Part shown: positions 53,236 through 63,960 of the stretch, in pieces
How positions within the stretch are numbered: the stretch's first letter is position 1
How the letters are laid out: each line of letters starts with the position of its first letter
Assembly (NCBI RefSeq): GCF_029395475.1
Contig: NZ_CP113917.1
Span: 1,178,001 to 1,242,000 of the forward strand
DNA: 64,000 bases
Origin: Bifidobacterium sp. ESL0775
GTDB lineage: Bacteria; Actinomycetota; Actinomycetes; Actinomycetales; Bifidobacteriaceae
Direction: 5' to 3'
Program-made: the position numbers and the translations under genes
Notes under the pieces: generated by a model
The model's input: the letters and a program-made list of their open reading frames with translations, nothing else
Databases searched by the model: none
Told to the model about the DNA's origin: nothing

Positions 53236-54008
53236 AGACCCACCTCCTTGGCGAGCGAACGGACTTCCGTCTGCGAAAGCACGCGATACGAACCTGGTTT
53301 CAAATCGCCGAGCTTGATGGGTCCGATCTGCGTACGCACGAGCCTGCGCACCGGGAAGCCGACGGCTCCGAAGATGCGGCGGACGATGCGGTTCTTGCCC
53401 GAATGCAGCACCACCTTGACGATGGTCTGGTCGCGTGAGGAATCGATGATGGCGCAATGGTCGAGGCGGATGAGCCCGTCGTCCAGATTGACGCCCTGGG
53501 TCACCAACCGCCGGCAAATGTTGCCGCTGATGCGCCCGTCAAGTGTGGCCACATACGTCTTCTTGACCTCGTACCTAGGGTGCATGACGTGCTGGCTGAG
53601 CTCGCCGTCGTTCGTCATCAGAATGAGGCCTTCGGTCTCGTAATCCAGACGCCCCATGTGGAAAATGCGCTCGTACTTGTCCCCCACGATGTCCCGAAGC
53701 GTATAGCGTCCCTTCGGGTCGTCCATAGTCGAAAGCACCTTCTTGGGTTTGTTCAACGCCAAGGTGATGTGCTTGTTGTTGAGGCGGATCCTTGACCCGT
53801 CCACGCGGATCTGCTGGTTGGACGGATCGACTCGGGTGCCGAGCTCGGTCACCAATTCCCCGTCAACCTCCACCCGGCCTTCGGTGATGATCTCCTCGCA
53901 TTTGCGCCGCGAGCCGAAACCGGCCTGCGCCAAAAGCTTTTGAAGGCGAATCCCTTCATCGTAATTTTCCTGATGCGCCTTTTCGGCGTGTGAATATGCG
54001 TGTGGCAT
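53232..54008 (-). CDS. rluB: Pseudouridine synthase (RluB/RsuA family)
   Basis: This enzyme isomerises a uridine in rRNA, probably U2605 of 23S rRNA. The 258-residue protein has an N-terminal S4 domain (RLQKLLAQAGFGSRRKCEEI, about 21-40) and the catalytic block GRLDYETEGLILMTNDGEL with the essential Asp. NKPKKVLSTMDDP precedes it. SD GGGAG is five bases from ATG 54008. It overlaps cmk-der. The order rluB-cmk-der is common in Gram-positives. Confidence 0.92.
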   Translation of the reverse strand: MPHAYSHAEKAHQENYDEGIRLQKLLAQAGFGSRRKCEEIITEGRVEVDGELVTELGTRVDPSNQQIRVDGSRIRLNNKHITLALNKPKKVLSTMDDPKGRYTLRDIVGDKYERIFHMGRLDYETEGLILMTNDGELSQHVMHPRYEVKKTYVATLDGRISGNICRRLVTQGVNLDDGLIRLDHCAIIDSSRDQTIVKVVLHSGKNRIVRRIFGAVGFPVRRLVRTQIGPIKLGDLKPGSYRVLSQTEVRSLAKEVGL

Positions 54009-54195
54009 CGTTCTCCCAACGTGGCCTTGCGAAACGTGCTATTCCGCCGTTCCGTCGCGTACTGTTTCTTTGCGTGCTTCCAAAGTCTCTTCAAATAGAC
54101 GCAAATCAAGATAATTATACAGTACTTACCCGCCCTTTGCTATCATGTTGATTCGTATGGCGTCAATTCGCCAAATGTCGATAAAAGGAACCGTG

Positions 54196-55257
54196 ATGAC
54201 GCAACAACAAGCACAGCACACCAGCAAAAAACATGCACATGGCATATCATTCCCGGGCATCGGCGGTGAGCTCGTCGGGAGCTTCCTGATCTTCCTGGCT
54301 ATCTACCTCGTATCGGCCCTGAGCCCGGCGTTGTACGGCCCAAGCGCGTTGCTGGTCGCGGCGGCCACCGGTCTGGCCTACGCCTCCATGACCTTCATCT
54401 TCGGCAAGTTCTCCGGCGGACAGTTCAACCCCGCAGTGAGCCTGGCCGCGATGCTCGTCGGCAAAACCGGCTTCCTGAACGGAATCTGCTATATCATCGC
54501 GCAGGTCCTTGGCGGCATCGCAGCGGGCGCCGTCGTCAAGCTCGTATTGCCGACTTCCAAGGCCGCACCGGCCAAGATGTGGTTCACCAACGCGGTCAAC
54601 GGTTATGACCAGGGATCCATCTCCTCCACCCAGCTTCATCAGGCCGGCGTCAGCTTCGGCGTTCTTTTCGCGGTGATCGTCGAAGTCGCCGCGTCCATCG
54701 TGATTGTTGCCGCCGCGGTTCGTTCCATGGATGACAACGGCAAGGCCACCTCCCGTTCCGCGGCGATTATTGGCGCCGCCTACGCTCTTGGTGTCGCGTT
54801 CACCTATCCGATCACCGGCGCGGCGCTGAACCCGGCCCGTTCCACCGGCATCGCCATTTTCGCCAGCAAGGTCGGCTTGGCGGTCGATCCGCTGAAGCAA
54901 CTGTGGATCTTCTGGATCTGCCCGATCTTGGCCGCGGCCATCGTTTCCATCGTCATCATCATCGCGCAGATGATCTCCACCAAACAGCCCGGGCCGGTGA
55001 AAACCGCTGATGTCGACACTGACGAAGAGGCCGCCAACAAGCACTCGAAGTTCCAAATGCCTTATCTCGAGGATTCAGCCGAAGCCACAACCGTGGAGAA
55101 ATCGGATGATGCCGCCGATAGTGACGAAACCGTCGAAAGCTTCGACATCAAGAACGGCGAGACCGCCGATAGCGGGACTTCAGACGACGAGACCGTCGAG
55201 AGTTTCGATATCAAGCATGACGAAACCGGATCTGACGAGGATTCGGAAAACAAGTAA
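54196..55257 (+). CDS. MIP-family (aquaporin/glycerol-facilitator) channel with acidic tail
   Basis: A 353-residue channel of six helices. The two NPA motifs are intact: FNPAVSLA (Asn78) and LNPARSTGIAIF (Asn212). The second loop has Arg after NPA as required. GITGA-like TGAALNPARS resembles bacterial aquaporins more than GlpF (whose second motif is NPARD), so water is the likeliest cargo. After residue about 262 comes a 90-residue acidic tail with a duplicated SDETVESFDIK/DDETVESFDIK unit. Start ATG 54196 after AAAGGA. Confidence 0.85.
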   Translation: MTQQQAQHTSKKHAHGISFPGIGGELVGSFLIFLAIYLVSALSPALYGPSALLVAAATGLAYASMTFIFGKFSGGQFNPAVSLAAMLVGKTGFLNGICYIIAQVLGGIAAGAVVKLVLPTSKAAPAKMWFTNAVNGYDQGSISSTQLHQAGVSFGVLFAVIVEVAASIVIVAAAVRSMDDNGKATSRSAAIIGAAYALGVAFTYPITGAALNPARSTGIAIFASKVGLAVDPLKQLWIFWICPILAAAIVSIVIIIAQMISTKQPGPVKTADVDTDEEAANKHSKFQMPYLEDSAEATTVEKSDDAADSDETVESFDIKNGETADSGTSDDETVESFDIKHDETGSDEDSENK

Positions 55258-55268
55258 AAAGCGCAGAC

Positions 55269-55556
55269 TCAGACGAGGAGTTGGATGCTGAAGTAGACAA
55301 CCAGCAAACCGATTCCCAAGGCGATGCCGATAAAGGTGTCGAAGCCGACTGAGCGGATTTTCCAGGGGCTGCGGTCCTTGAGAATCAAACGGATCAGCGC
55401 TGTGATGATGGCCGTCGCGGAGAATATCGCCGTGGCGGCCATCGTGTGTCCAAGGCCTGCCAGCACCGCCGCGACCACCACGACGGCGAGCACGCCCCAC
55501 TCGAAGGCGGGTTTGCCCTCGTGCGCTTCGGAGACATAGGGGTGCTTGTCGGACAT
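55269..55556 (-). CDS. DUF3017 small membrane protein
   Basis: A 95-residue protein with three hydrophobic helices (about 21-39, 41-58 and 73-95) and the SPWKIRSVGFD block typical of DUF3017 (a basic WK-RS loop). The family occurs in actinobacteria downstream of purH, as here. Function unknown. AAAGGA precedes the two adjacent ATGs (55559 and 55556). Confidence 0.75.
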   Translation of the reverse strand: MSDKHPYVSEAHEGKPAFEWGVLAVVVVAAVLAGLGHTMAATAIFSATAIITALIRLILKDRSPWKIRSVGFDTFIGIALGIGLLVVYFSIQLLV

Positions 55557-55584
55557 CATCTTTCCTTTACAACAGAAAATAATT

Positions 55585-55620
55585 TACCGGTACGCCAGCC
55601 AGTCTAGCCGCGTACCGGTA
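55585..55620 (-). terminator. Stem-loop between purH and DUF3017
   Basis: TACCGGTACGC at 55585-55595 pairs with 55610-55620 (11 bp). On the minus strand AAATTATTTTC follows. It may attenuate read-through from purH into the DUF3017 gene. Confidence 0.5.
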
Positions 55621-55649
55621 TTTTGCTTTGTTTGGGCAGTTCCTTCCGC

Positions 55650-57323
55650 TCAGTGGAAGAAGTGCCGGGTCCCGGTCAGATACATCGTGATGCCACGTTT
55701 CTGCGCCGCCTCGATCACTTCCTTGTCGCGGATCGAGCCTCCCGGCTGTACGATGGCCTTCACCCCCGCGTCGATCAACGTCTCCGCGCCATCGGCGAAC
55801 GGGAAGAACGCGTCGGAGGCGGCGACGGAGCCCTTGGAACGATTGGCGCCGTCAGCGAGTGTGTTGGCGCGTTCAACGGCGAGATGGCAGGAATCCACAC
55901 GATTGACTTGGCCCATGCCGATGCCCACGGTGGCCTCGTCGTGGGCCAGCAGCACGGCATTGGATTTCACACAGCGGATGGCCCGCCAGGCGAACTCCAG
56001 GTCCTTGAGGGTCTTGGCATCGGCCTGTTCCCCGGAGACGAGCTTCCAAGTCTCCGTATGGTCGCCAGGAGCGTCGATCCTGTCGATGGACTGCACGAGG
56101 ATGCCGCCATCGATCTGTCGGAATTGGATATCGGTATGCGGGCGTTGCGCCACTTTGAGGATGCGCAAGTTCTTCTTGTGGGCCTTCAGCAACGCCAACG
56201 CATCAGGTTCGTAGTCGGGGGCGACGATGACCTCGGTGAAGATGGGACGGACGTTCTGGGCCATCTCCATGGTGACGGTCGTGTTGGCCGCGATGACGCC
56301 GCCGTATGCGCTCATTGGATCGCAGGCGTGCGCCTTCAAGTGGGCCTCGGCCACTGTCTTGCCGATGGCGAGACCGCATGGGTTGTTGTGCTTGCATACC
56401 GCCACGGCGATCTCGGGGGCAAAGTCCCAGACCGCACGCCAGGCGGCGTCGGCGTCGACGTAGTTGTTGTAGCTCATGGGCTTGCCGCCCAGCTGCTGCG
56501 CATGCGCGAACCCGGTCTGGTCAAGCGCATCGACGTAGAGGCTGGCCTGTTGGTGGGGGTTCTCGCCATAGCGGAGCCCATGGGCGTAATCCCAGGTGCG
56601 TGTCAGATGCGCCGGGAACATCGCCGTGTCTTTCGGTTTTGTGGCATCTTCCAGTTGCGCATTCTGTGTATTCTCGGCTTCGCCGGACACCGTGGACTCA
56701 TTGACGTTGAGAGTCTGGGGCTTCTGCCAATGGTTACGCGTCCACTCGGCGATCGTCGCGTCGTACGCCGCCGTGGTCTCGAACGCCTTGGCTGCCAGCC
56801 AGCGACGTTCCTTCAGCGAGAATCCCTCACCGTTGGCCACACGTCGCGCCGCCAAGCCGTATTCGGCCGGATCGGTGATGACGGCCACGCTGGCGCTGTT
56901 CTTCGCGGCGCCACGGATCATTGACGGTCCGCCGATGTCGATTTTCTCGATGATGTCCGCGCTCGACGCCCCTGAACGCACGGTGTCGGCGAAGGGATAC
57001 AGGTTCACCACCACAAGGTCGAATGGTTTGATGTCAAGGTTCTTCAGTTCCTCGGCCTGCGCTGGATTGGTCATATCCGCCAAAATGCCAGCATGGATAT
57101 GAGGATCCAAGGTCTTGACCCGTCCGCCAAGACTCTCCGGAAAACCGGTCACCTGCTCGACCGCGGTCACCTTGACGCCCAGCTCGGCAAGCCGTTTCGC
57201 CGTGGACCCAGTGGAGACGACTTCCGTGCCCGCTTTGATGAAGGCGTTGGCCAATTCCTCGATGCCGGTTTTATCGTAAACCGACACCAATGCGCGCCGT
57301 ATACAACGGTTTGTGTCTGTCAT
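55650..57323 (-). CDS. purH: Bifunctional AICAR transformylase / IMP cyclohydrolase
   Basis: PurH catalyses the last two steps of IMP synthesis. The start ATG 57323 follows GGGAG and gives the IMPCH domain ([43 protein letters not shown]). The AICAR-transformylase domain has [25 protein letters not shown] (the catalytic Lys-His) and a C-terminal DAFFPFADG with [13 protein letters not shown]. The 557-residue length includes an insert of about 30 residues (about 240-270) between domains. perM lies upstream with a short gap. Confidence 0.95.
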   Translation of the reverse strand: MTDTNRCIRRALVSVYDKTGIEELANAFIKAGTEVVSTGSTAKRLAELGVKVTAVEQVTGFPESLGGRVKTLDPHIHAGILADMTNPAQAEELKNLDIKPFDLVVVNLYPFADTVRSGASSADIIEKIDIGGPSMIRGAAKNSASVAVITDPAEYGLAARRVANGEGFSLKERRWLAAKAFETTAAYDATIAEWTRNHWQKPQTLNVNESTVSGEAENTQNAQLEDATKPKDTAMFPAHLTRTWDYAHGLRYGENPHQQASLYVDALDQTGFAHAQQLGGKPMSYNNYVDADAAWRAVWDFAPEIAVAVCKHNNPCGLAIGKTVAEAHLKAHACDPMSAYGGVIAANTTVTMEMAQNVRPIFTEVIVAPDYEPDALALLKAHKKNLRILKVAQRPHTDIQFRQIDGGILVQSIDRIDAPGDHTETWKLVSGEQADAKTLKDLEFAWRAIRCVKSNAVLLAHDEATVGIGMGQVNRVDSCHLAVERANTLADGANRSKGSVAASDAFFPFADGAETLIDAGVKAIVQPGGSIRDKEVIEAAQKRGITMYLTGTRHFFH

Positions 57324-57357
57324 CTGCTGCTCCCTAGTGGTTGGTGAATGACAAAAT

Positions 57358-58719
57358 CTATGGTTTTTCAGAGCCTGAATCCGTCTCAGACGATATGGCC
57401 CCGGCCATATCATCCATGGAATCAAGTGGGGATGGATCCTCGGCATTGGAAATATCTTCCGGCCGTTTTTCTTCCGAAACATCACGGGAATGCAGGTAGC
57501 CGAACAACAGGCGCAAAGCGAACACCATCGCGACCACCACGACGGCAACGAGCCAAGCCAGCGAGAAGCCGATGGTGCTGGGCAGGCAGACCACACGTGA
57601 CGAGGCTATGGGATCGACACCCACGTGCGCCAAGCGGTGTTGGCCCAACGCGCCGGAGGAAAGGTTGAAGATGATGTTCATGACTATCGCCATCAACCCA
57701 CTGGTCAGGCAGAAGGAGAGGATAGGATAGATGAACTGGCCGATGGTCTTGCCGGCTTTGAACGGTTCGTCGGGCTTGCCTGCACCGATTGCGAAGCAAC
57801 GTGGCAGGAACAGCTCAAACAACGACAAAAGGAATCCGCAAGCCAAAGGAATCGATATCAGGCAAAGGCGAAGCAGATCGTTGCTGATGGCCTGTGGGAA
57901 GATGGCGAAAACCGGAACAGCCGGAAGGCCTGCGGCATGGTCGTTCCACAACGAGAAAGCCGCGAGGTCTCCGATGGAGAATCCGCCGCCGAAGAGCCAC
58001 GAGAGCGCCCAGAGGCAAAGGTTCGGCAGCCACGCCAAGGTGCATATCGTGGTCATGATCCGCGAACCGGTTTGCATGCCAGCCAGATGGAAGACACGGA
58101 CCATGGCGCTTTGGTTGGTAACGACCCAAACAATGACCGTAATCAAGCCCATGGCAAGATAACCGTGAACAAGGACCACCGCATTGAACAGGCCCAGCTT
58201 CAATGAACTCGACAACCGTTCGGAGACATTGTCCTTGATGAATGCACCAACGGTTTTGGTCGTCGCCGACTTGGGAACGGCGCCGATCAGGAACGCAATC
58301 GTGAAGAAGACCGCCGTCTTGGCCAGCACCACCCAAATCGGGTCTTCAAGGATTACCGCGACGTTCTGCGTGAACACCCACATGACGGCCACCCATACCA
58401 ACAACCCGACGATATAGGCTTTCGGGCTACGCGAGAGTTTTTGCGTCAGCCATGCCACCAGCCAGATCAACAATCCGGTCAGGAGCAACGGGGTGATGGT
58501 CATGGTGATGGCGCCGGCGTGGAATCCCACGCCTTGGCTGAGCAGGACCACGGCCAAGGTCAGCGACACCGAGAAATTGGAGAGAGCGCCTCCGCCCTCT
58601 TCCATCGATATCACGAGCAACGTGAGCGCCATGAACAGACCCAGCGTGATCGTGAATATCATCGATCCGCCTAGGGCTATCGCCAGCCCTTTCATCCATG
58701 GTCGCTGGCTTTTGCTCAT
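57358..58719 (-). CDS. perM: DUF6350 / PerM-like polytopic membrane protein
   Basis: A 453-residue protein with about nine to eleven membrane helices and a short charged cytoplasmic tail (last 50 residues, Glu/Asp/Ser-rich). It matches DUF6350, whose mycobacterial member PerM (Rv0955) is needed for growth under stress and stabilises divisome protein FtsB. The gene order sucC-sucD-perM-purH copies the mycobacterial one, without purN. It overlaps the sucD stop (ATGA). Role in division here is inferred from the homologue. Confidence 0.75.
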   Translation of the reverse strand: MSKSQRPWMKGLAIALGGSMIFTITLGLFMALTLLVISMEEGGGALSNFSVSLTLAVVLLSQGVGFHAGAITMTITPLLLTGLLIWLVAWLTQKLSRSPKAYIVGLLVWVAVMWVFTQNVAVILEDPIWVVLAKTAVFFTIAFLIGAVPKSATTKTVGAFIKDNVSERLSSSLKLGLFNAVVLVHGYLAMGLITVIVWVVTNQSAMVRVFHLAGMQTGSRIMTTICTLAWLPNLCLWALSWLFGGGFSIGDLAAFSLWNDHAAGLPAVPVFAIFPQAISNDLLRLCLISIPLACGFLLSLFELFLPRCFAIGAGKPDEPFKAGKTIGQFIYPILSFCLTSGLMAIVMNIIFNLSSGALGQHRLAHVGVDPIASSRVVCLPSTIGFSLAWLVAVVVVAMVFALRLLFGYLHSRDVSEEKRPEDISNAEDPSPLDSMDDMAGAISSETDSGSEKP

Positions 58720-59651
58720 GCCTGGGTGGTACCGCCGTTCACGATCTCACGGAGCAATTGGGCCGCTTGGCCCGGTGTCTTGCCCACGGGAATGCCAGCG
58801 GCTTCAAGAGCCTCTTTCTTGTCTTGCGCCGTCCCCTTGCCTCCGGAAACGATGGCGCCGGCATGGCCCATCTGCTTGCCTTCAGGGGCGGTGAAGCCGG
58901 CGATGTAGGCGACCACGGGCTTGCTCATGTGGGCTTTGGCCCAGGCCGCGGCGTCCTGCTCGGCGTTGCCGCCGATCTCGCCGATCATCATGATGGCTTT
59001 GGTGTTGTCGTCGGCCTCGAACTGCTGCAACGCCTCGACCAGCGTCGTGCCGACGATGGGGTCGCCGCCGACGCCTAGGCACGCGGTGAAACCGATGTCC
59101 GAAAGCTCGCCCATCAGCTGGTAGGTCAGCGTCCCCGACTTGGAGACCAAGCCAAGCGGGCCAGAGGAGACGATGCCGTCGGGAATGATGCCGAGATTGA
59201 TGCCCTTGTCCGAAGTGTCCTTCGATTCTGGGAGTTTCAACAGTCCTGGGCAATTGGGGCCGATGATCCTGATGCCCTTCTGCAATGCGAGTTCCACGCA
59301 ATAGGCGGTGTCGGCCACAGGAATGCCCTCGGTGATGACCACGATGAGCTCGATGCCGGCCTCGATGGCCTCAAGCATGGCGCTTTTGGCGAAGCGGGGC
59401 GGCACGAAGATCACACTCGCCCTGGCTCCGGTCGCCTCTTTCGCCTCCATGCAGGTGGCGTAGACGGGGATATCAAGGTCCTTGCCGGTCTCATCAATGT
59501 GGAAAGCGACTTTCTGGCCCGCCTTGCGTGGGTTGACGCCGCCGACGATGTTGGTGTCTGCGTTCAGCATACGGCCGGTATGGGTCATTCCCTGATGACC
59601 GGTCATGCCTTGGACGATGACAGGGGCGTTGTCTTCGATGAACAGTGCCAT
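58716..59651 (-). CDS. sucD: Succinyl-CoA synthetase alpha subunit
   Basis: SucD binds CoA and carries the phosphohistidine of the enzyme that interconverts succinyl-CoA and succinate. ATG 59651 gives [25 protein letters not shown] lies inside the end of sucC. The catalytic His is in [15 protein letters not shown] (His263). IGPNCPGL and [14 protein letters not shown] are standard. 311 residues. The gene starts two bases after sucC ends. Confidence 0.95.
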   Translation of the reverse strand: MALFIEDNAPVIVQGMTGHQGMTHTGRMLNADTNIVGGVNPRKAGQKVAFHIDETGKDLDIPVYATCMEAKEATGARASVIFVPPRFAKSAMLEAIEAGIELIVVITEGIPVADTAYCVELALQKGIRIIGPNCPGLLKLPESKDTSDKGINLGIIPDGIVSSGPLGLVSKSGTLTYQLMGELSDIGFTACLGVGGDPIVGTTLVEALQQFEADDNTKAIMMIGEIGGNAEQDAAAWAKAHMSKPVVAYIAGFTAPEGKQMGHAGAIVSGGKGTAQDKKEALEAAGIPVGKTPGQAAQLLREIVNGGTTQA

Positions 59652-59652
59652 A

Positions 59653-60846
59653 TCAGTTGGCCTCCTTGCCGGATTTCGCGAGTCTCGCCGCCTGCTGGGC
59701 GGCCTCTTCCATGGTTGAGCTGACATGGATGTTCGGCTTGCTGGCGTCCTTGAGTATCCTCAACCCCTCTTGCGCCGCGTTGCCGTCGAAACGGACCACA
59801 ATCGGCTTGGAGACGTTGAGCTCATCGAGGGCGCTGAGGATGCCGCGGGCCACCTCATCGCACGCGGTGATGCCGCCATAGACGTTGACGAACACGGATT
59901 GGACCTGCGGGTCCGAAAGGACGATGGAAAGGCTGGTGCTCATGACTTCGGCCGAGGCGCCTCCGCCGATATCGAGGAAATTGGCCGGTTTGACGCCGGT
60001 CCCCTGTTCCTCGCCGGCTCCGGAGACCGCGTCGAGCGAGCTCATCACCAGCCCTGCCCCGTTGCCGATGACTCCGACTTCGCCTTTCAGATGGACATAA
60101 TGCAGGCCGTGCTGCTTGGCGCGCTCCTCGAACGGATCAGTGTGGGTGGTGTCGGCGAAGCGTTTCCATCCATCGTGGCGGAAGGCCGCGTTGTCGTCCA
60201 AAGAGATCTTCGCGTCCAACGCGCAGAGCTTCTTGGACGATTCGTCATCCGGGTCGCCGATCTTGGCAAGCGGGTTGATTTCCACCAATGTGGCGTCGTT
60301 GTCTTTGAAGCATTTCCACATCTTCAAGAGCACGTCGGCGGCCTGGTCGACATCGGCATGGTAGAAACCGATGGATTCGGCCATTTTGCGTGCGGCCTCG
60401 ATATCAAAATCCTCGAGTGCGCTGATGTGCAGGCGCTTCACCGATTCCGGGTGCTCGCGTGCGATCTCCTCGACTTCGGTGCCGCCGTTGGCGGTGGCCA
60501 GCACATCGAAATCTCGCGATGTGCGATCGAGTGAGATGGAGACGTAATACTCATGGAGCACGTTTTTGGCTTCGGCCACCAACACGCCGCTGACCTTGTG
60601 GCCGCGGATGGTCATCGGCAGGATCTGCTCAGAGGAGAGGATGGCCTCGTCCTGGTCTTTGGCGAGCTTCACCCCGCCAGCCTGGCCGCGATGCCCTGTG
60701 CGGACCTGGGCCTTGACGACGCAAGGATAGCCGATCTTGTCCGCGGCCTCGGCGACCTCATGCGAATTCTGGGCGAAGATGCCCTGCGGCGTGTCGATGC
60801 CTTGCTCCTCGAGAAGCTGTCTTGCCTGATACTCATAGAGATCCAT
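59653..60846 (-). CDS. sucC: Succinyl-CoA synthetase beta subunit
   Basis: SucC holds the ATP-grasp nucleotide site. The 397-residue protein starts [17 protein letters not shown] and has [42 protein letters not shown] and the subunit-contact [13 protein letters not shown] with DIGGGASAE. Bifidobacteria lack a full citric acid cycle, so the enzyme probably supplies succinyl-CoA for biosynthesis. It is the first gene of sucC-sucD-perM-purH. Confidence 0.95.
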   Translation of the reverse strand: MDLYEYQARQLLEEQGIDTPQGIFAQNSHEVAEAADKIGYPCVVKAQVRTGHRGQAGGVKLAKDQDEAILSSEQILPMTIRGHKVSGVLVAEAKNVLHEYYVSISLDRTSRDFDVLATANGGTEVEEIAREHPESVKRLHISALEDFDIEAARKMAESIGFYHADVDQAADVLLKMWKCFKDNDATLVEINPLAKIGDPDDESSKKLCALDAKISLDDNAAFRHDGWKRFADTTHTDPFEERAKQHGLHYVHLKGEVGVIGNGAGLVMSSLDAVSGAGEEQGTGVKPANFLDIGGGASAEVMSTSLSIVLSDPQVQSVFVNVYGGITACDEVARGILSALDELNVSKPIVVRFDGNAAQEGLRILKDASKPNIHVSSTMEEAAQQAARLAKSGKEAN

Positions 60847-60908
60847 AGAACCCTCTTACTTGCTGTTATTCGTTCGACCCATGTTCCGCCCGATATTCCA
60901 AACGAAAG

Positions 60909-61490
60909 TCAGGCAGGCATCGTCACCAAGGAACTGATGGGCGAGTCGCCGAAATCATCACGGCCTGAAAGCCCGATGAGCTCCATCACGAAGCTGAAGC
61001 CCACGACCTCCCCGCCCGCCTTGGTGATCAGGTCGGCCGCGGCCTTGGCGGTGCCACCGGTGGCCATCAGGTCATCGACAATGAGGACCTTGTCACCCGG
61101 TTTGATGGCGTTCTTCTCAATCTGGACCGTCGCCTCGCCATATTCCAGAGAATAGCTCTGGCTCAACGTCTCCGGGGGTAGCTTGCCCGCCTTGCGCACG
61201 GCAAGGAAACCTTTGCCCAGCTGGGCCGCAAGCGGCGGACCGATGAGGAATCCGCGGGCCTCAAGGCCAGCGATGTAATCGAAGGAATCGACCGGAACGG
61301 GCAACGCCAGCTCCAGCGCCTTCATCATGATGGAGAAGCCACGAGAATCGGCCAAAACCGGAATGAAATCGCGGAACAGCACGCCTTCCTTGGGAAATCC
61401 GGGAATGGTGCGAATCAAGGAGACCATGTATTGGGCGTCCTCAGCCCCTACCTTGTCGAGTTCTGTGATGGTGATGTCCGAATCAGTCAT
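60909..61490 (-). CDS. apt: Adenine phosphoribosyltransferase
   Basis: Apt salvages adenine to AMP with PRPP. The start at 61490 follows AAAGG and gives MTDSDITITEL; in-frame starts upstream lack support. Family blocks: LIRTIPGFPKEGVLFRDFIP, AGLEARGFLIGPPLA (adenine loop), RKAGKLP and the PRPP motif VLIVDDLMATGGTA. The 193-residue length is slightly long because of an N-terminal extension. The gap to yajC (61491-61588) holds an 8-bp inverted repeat at 61533-61576. Confidence 0.95.
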   Translation of the reverse strand: MTDSDITITELDKVGAEDAQYMVSLIRTIPGFPKEGVLFRDFIPVLADSRGFSIMMKALELALPVPVDSFDYIAGLEARGFLIGPPLAAQLGKGFLAVRKAGKLPPETLSQSYSLEYGEATVQIEKNAIKPGDKVLIVDDLMATGGTAKAAADLITKAGGEVVGFSFVMELIGLSGRDDFGDSPISSLVTMPA

Positions 61491-61588
61491 GTGCCAAGCC
61501 TTTACTGCCGATGATGTTATTGGTTGGTGAGACAGATGGCGTGGCAACGCACATACGTCGCGGAACAGGCCATCTGCATTGGAATCCG

Positions 61589-62116
61589 TTACTGTTTGCT
61601 GTCTTCCCCGCCATCATGCTCATCGGCGCTTTGAGATGGGGATTCGGGCGTGGACTCTGGATCCTCTGCGTTTTCCACAGAATCCTCTTCGGATTCCGCG
61701 TTGTCGTCAAAAGGCTTCTGAGCCTCGTTGTCGTCACGCGCCGAAGACTCGCCGGCCGCGTCCTGCGGTGCCTCAGAGCTTGCGTTCTCTTCTTCCGGGT
61801 TGATGGGATTGCCGTCCTCGTCCACTTCGTCATCGTCGATGAAGGCGGGACGTTCGTATGTCTTGTTGATGGCACGGAAGGTGAAACGGAGCTTGGAGCC
61901 TTCGGAATCGATGACGATCTCCTCATACTTCTCATCGACAGAGACGACGCTGCCGATGATGCCGCCAATGGTCTGCACCAGTTGGCCGGGCTGCAACGAC
62001 GAACGGAAATCCTTCACCTGGTTCTGCTGTTGCTTCTGCTTATGCGACGACCACCACATCATGGCGGCCATCAGGACGATAAGGACGATGATGAAAATTG
62101 AATTGCCACCGGGCAC
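61589..62116 (-). CDS. yajC: Preprotein translocase accessory subunit YajC
   Basis: YajC associates with SecDF at the translocon. A GTG start (62116) lies six bases after AGGAG. One N-terminal membrane helix (about 6-22) is followed by QVKDFRSSLQPGQLVQTIGG and GIIGSVVSVDEKYEEIVID, the YajC core. From residue about 95 there is an 80-residue acidic Asp/Glu/Ser/Pro tail, longer than in E. coli (110 residues in all). Downstream of ruvB, as in other actinobacteria. Confidence 0.92.
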   Translation of the reverse strand: MPGGNSIFIIVLIVLMAAMMWWSSHKQKQQQNQVKDFRSSLQPGQLVQTIGGIIGSVVSVDEKYEEIVIDSEGSKLRFTFRAINKTYERPAFIDDDEVDEDGNPINPEEENASSEAPQDAAGESSARDDNEAQKPFDDNAESEEDSVENAEDPESTPESPSQSADEHDGGEDSKQ

Positions 62117-62197
62117 TTGGAACTCCTATCGAACGGATATTCTGGCGTGGACCACAGATATGTCCAGCTCTTTTAAATATGTCTAACATATCGGATT

Positions 62198-63259
62198 TTA
62201 GAATAACTTGCTGACATCATCCTTGGGAACAAGCCCCAGATGACGCCAGGCTTTTTCGGTCGCGACGCGGCCCTTGGGCGTGCGCATGAGGAAACCCTCA
62301 CGCACCAGATAAGGCTCGCAGACCGTTTCCACCGTTTCTGATTCCTCGCCGACCATCGCCGCCAGGTTGTTGAGCCCGACGGGTCCGCCGTCGAAATTCT
62401 TGACGATGGCGTTCAACACCGCCAGGTCGAGTCTATCCAAGCCTTCGGAATCGATCTGGTAGAGCGCCAACGCCTCTTCGACGTCATCGGGGTTGACTTG
62501 ATCGAGATCGTGGACGATCGCCCAGTCGCGTACACGGCGCAACAAGCGGTTGGCGATTCGCGGTGTGCCACGGCTGCGCAGGGAAAGCTGCTTGGCGCTC
62601 CCCTCGCCCAGGTTGATGCCAAGCACCGAGGCGCTGCGCTCAATCAACCGTTCCAGCTCCTCATGGGGATAGAAATCCAGATGAGCGGTGAACCCGAAGC
62701 GCGCGCGAAGCGGCGAAGGCAGCATGCCTTCACGTGTGGTGGCGCCGATGACGGTGAAACGCGGCAACGTCAATGGAATCGAGGAGGCGCCAGGTCCTTT
62801 GCCCACCATGACGTCGACGCGGAAATCCTCCATAGCGATATAGAGCAGTTCCTCGGCTGGGCGAGGCAGACGATGGATCTCATCGATGAACAGCACTTCG
62901 CCCTCATCGAGCGAACTCAGAATCGACGCCAAATCGCCGGCATGTTGGATGGCCGGGCCCGAGGTGACGCGGATGGGGACCTGCAGCTCGTTGGCTACGA
63001 TCATCGCCAACGTGGTCTTGCCCAGTCCTGGAGGGCCTGCCAGCAAAATGTGGTCCGGCGGCACGTCGCGTTTTCTCGCGGCATCCAAAAACAACTGCAG
63101 CTGCGCCTTGAGCAAAGGTTGGCCGATGAAGCCCTCAAGCGCCCGTGGACGAAGCTCCTCGTCGCTGACCGGCTCGTTGCCGATGGGCTCGGAGGAGATC
63201 ATGCGTAACGACTCCTCGTTGGCGCCGCTATTGGATTGTGGTGTTGAAGTTTCCGCCAT
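62198..63259 (-). CDS. ruvB: Holliday junction branch migration ATPase RuvB
   Basis: RuvB is the hexameric motor that drives Holliday-junction migration with RuvA. Seen: [20 protein letters not shown], Walker [10 protein letters not shown] (about residues 74-82), Walker B FIDEIHRL, sensor [17 protein letters not shown], arginine finger region, and the C-terminal winged helix with [15 protein letters not shown]. Length 353. It lies five bases after ruvA and upstream of yajC. Confidence 0.97.
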   Translation of the reverse strand: MAETSTPQSNSGANEESLRMISSEPIGNEPVSDEELRPRALEGFIGQPLLKAQLQLFLDAARKRDVPPDHILLAGPPGLGKTTLAMIVANELQVPIRVTSGPAIQHAGDLASILSSLDEGEVLFIDEIHRLPRPAEELLYIAMEDFRVDVMVGKGPGASSIPLTLPRFTVIGATTREGMLPSPLRARFGFTAHLDFYPHEELERLIERSASVLGINLGEGSAKQLSLRSRGTPRIANRLLRRVRDWAIVHDLDQVNPDDVEEALALYQIDSEGLDRLDLAVLNAIVKNFDGGPVGLNNLAAMVGEESETVETVCEPYLVREGFLMRTPKGRVATEKAWRHLGLVPKDDVSKLF

Positions 63260-63264
63260 GATCT

Positions 63265-63882
63265 TTAGCGCCCCCGATCCAAGGATGTCAACGCCAGTTT
63301 GAGGACTTTGGGAATATCGGATGCGGCGAGTGGCGTTTCGATGCCGTTGTCCTTGCAGACCATGGTGACGGCGTGCGCCGCATCGCTTTCTCGCCAGCCC
63401 AGAGAGACCAAGCCCTCGATGACCTGCGTTGTGCCGTTGTCGTAATCGGGTTCGGCCGACGCGTGCCCGCTTTCGATCTCATCAAGGTTGATGGAGCCGC
63501 GAAGCTCGAGGATGATCTTCTGCGCGCCTTTTTTGCCTAGACCAGGAGCCTTGGCCAGCGCTGCGGCGTCGCCGTCCATGACGGTTTTCGCCAGCTTCTC
63601 GGGAGGCAGGGTGGAAAGCAGCGACAACGCCACGCGCGGGCCGATGCCGCTGACCTTCTGCAACTGCAGGAACATGCGTTTCGAGGATTGGGAAAGGAAC
63701 CCGTAAAGTGCGATGGCGTCCTGGGAGACGTTCAACGAGGTGAACACCTTGGTCTCCTGCCCGGAATGCAGGGCGGAAAGCTCGGCGGCCGGCATACGAA
63801 CCTCGAAGCCAACGCCGTTCACGTCAATGAGTGCGGCATCGGATCCGACGGATTCGACCCTGCCGTTCAGCATTCCTATCAT
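63265..63882 (-). CDS. ruvA: Holliday junction DNA-binding protein RuvA
   Basis: RuvA binds four-way junctions as a tetramer and recruits RuvB. ATG 63882 gives [20 protein letters not shown], preceded by GGGAG. The HhH pair [16 protein letters not shown] and [18 protein letters not shown] is intact, and the C-terminal RuvB-binding helix bundle ends with the usual LxLxxLxR-like [11 protein letters not shown]. Length 205. ruvC is expected next, to the right. Confidence 0.96.
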   Translation of the reverse strand: MIGMLNGRVESVGSDAALIDVNGVGFEVRMPAAELSALHSGQETKVFTSLNVSQDAIALYGFLSQSSKRMFLQLQKVSGIGPRVALSLLSTLPPEKLAKTVMDGDAAALAKAPGLGKKGAQKIILELRGSINLDEIESGHASAEPDYDNGTTQVIEGLVSLGWRESDAAHAVTMVCKDNGIETPLAASDIPKVLKLALTSLDRGR

Positions 63883-63960
63883 TGTCACTCCCGCACTGTT
63901 TCGCCACGGATTTCAGCAACCATAGCCTGTATGGTGAGATCTCGAACGTTTGCGTCACTT

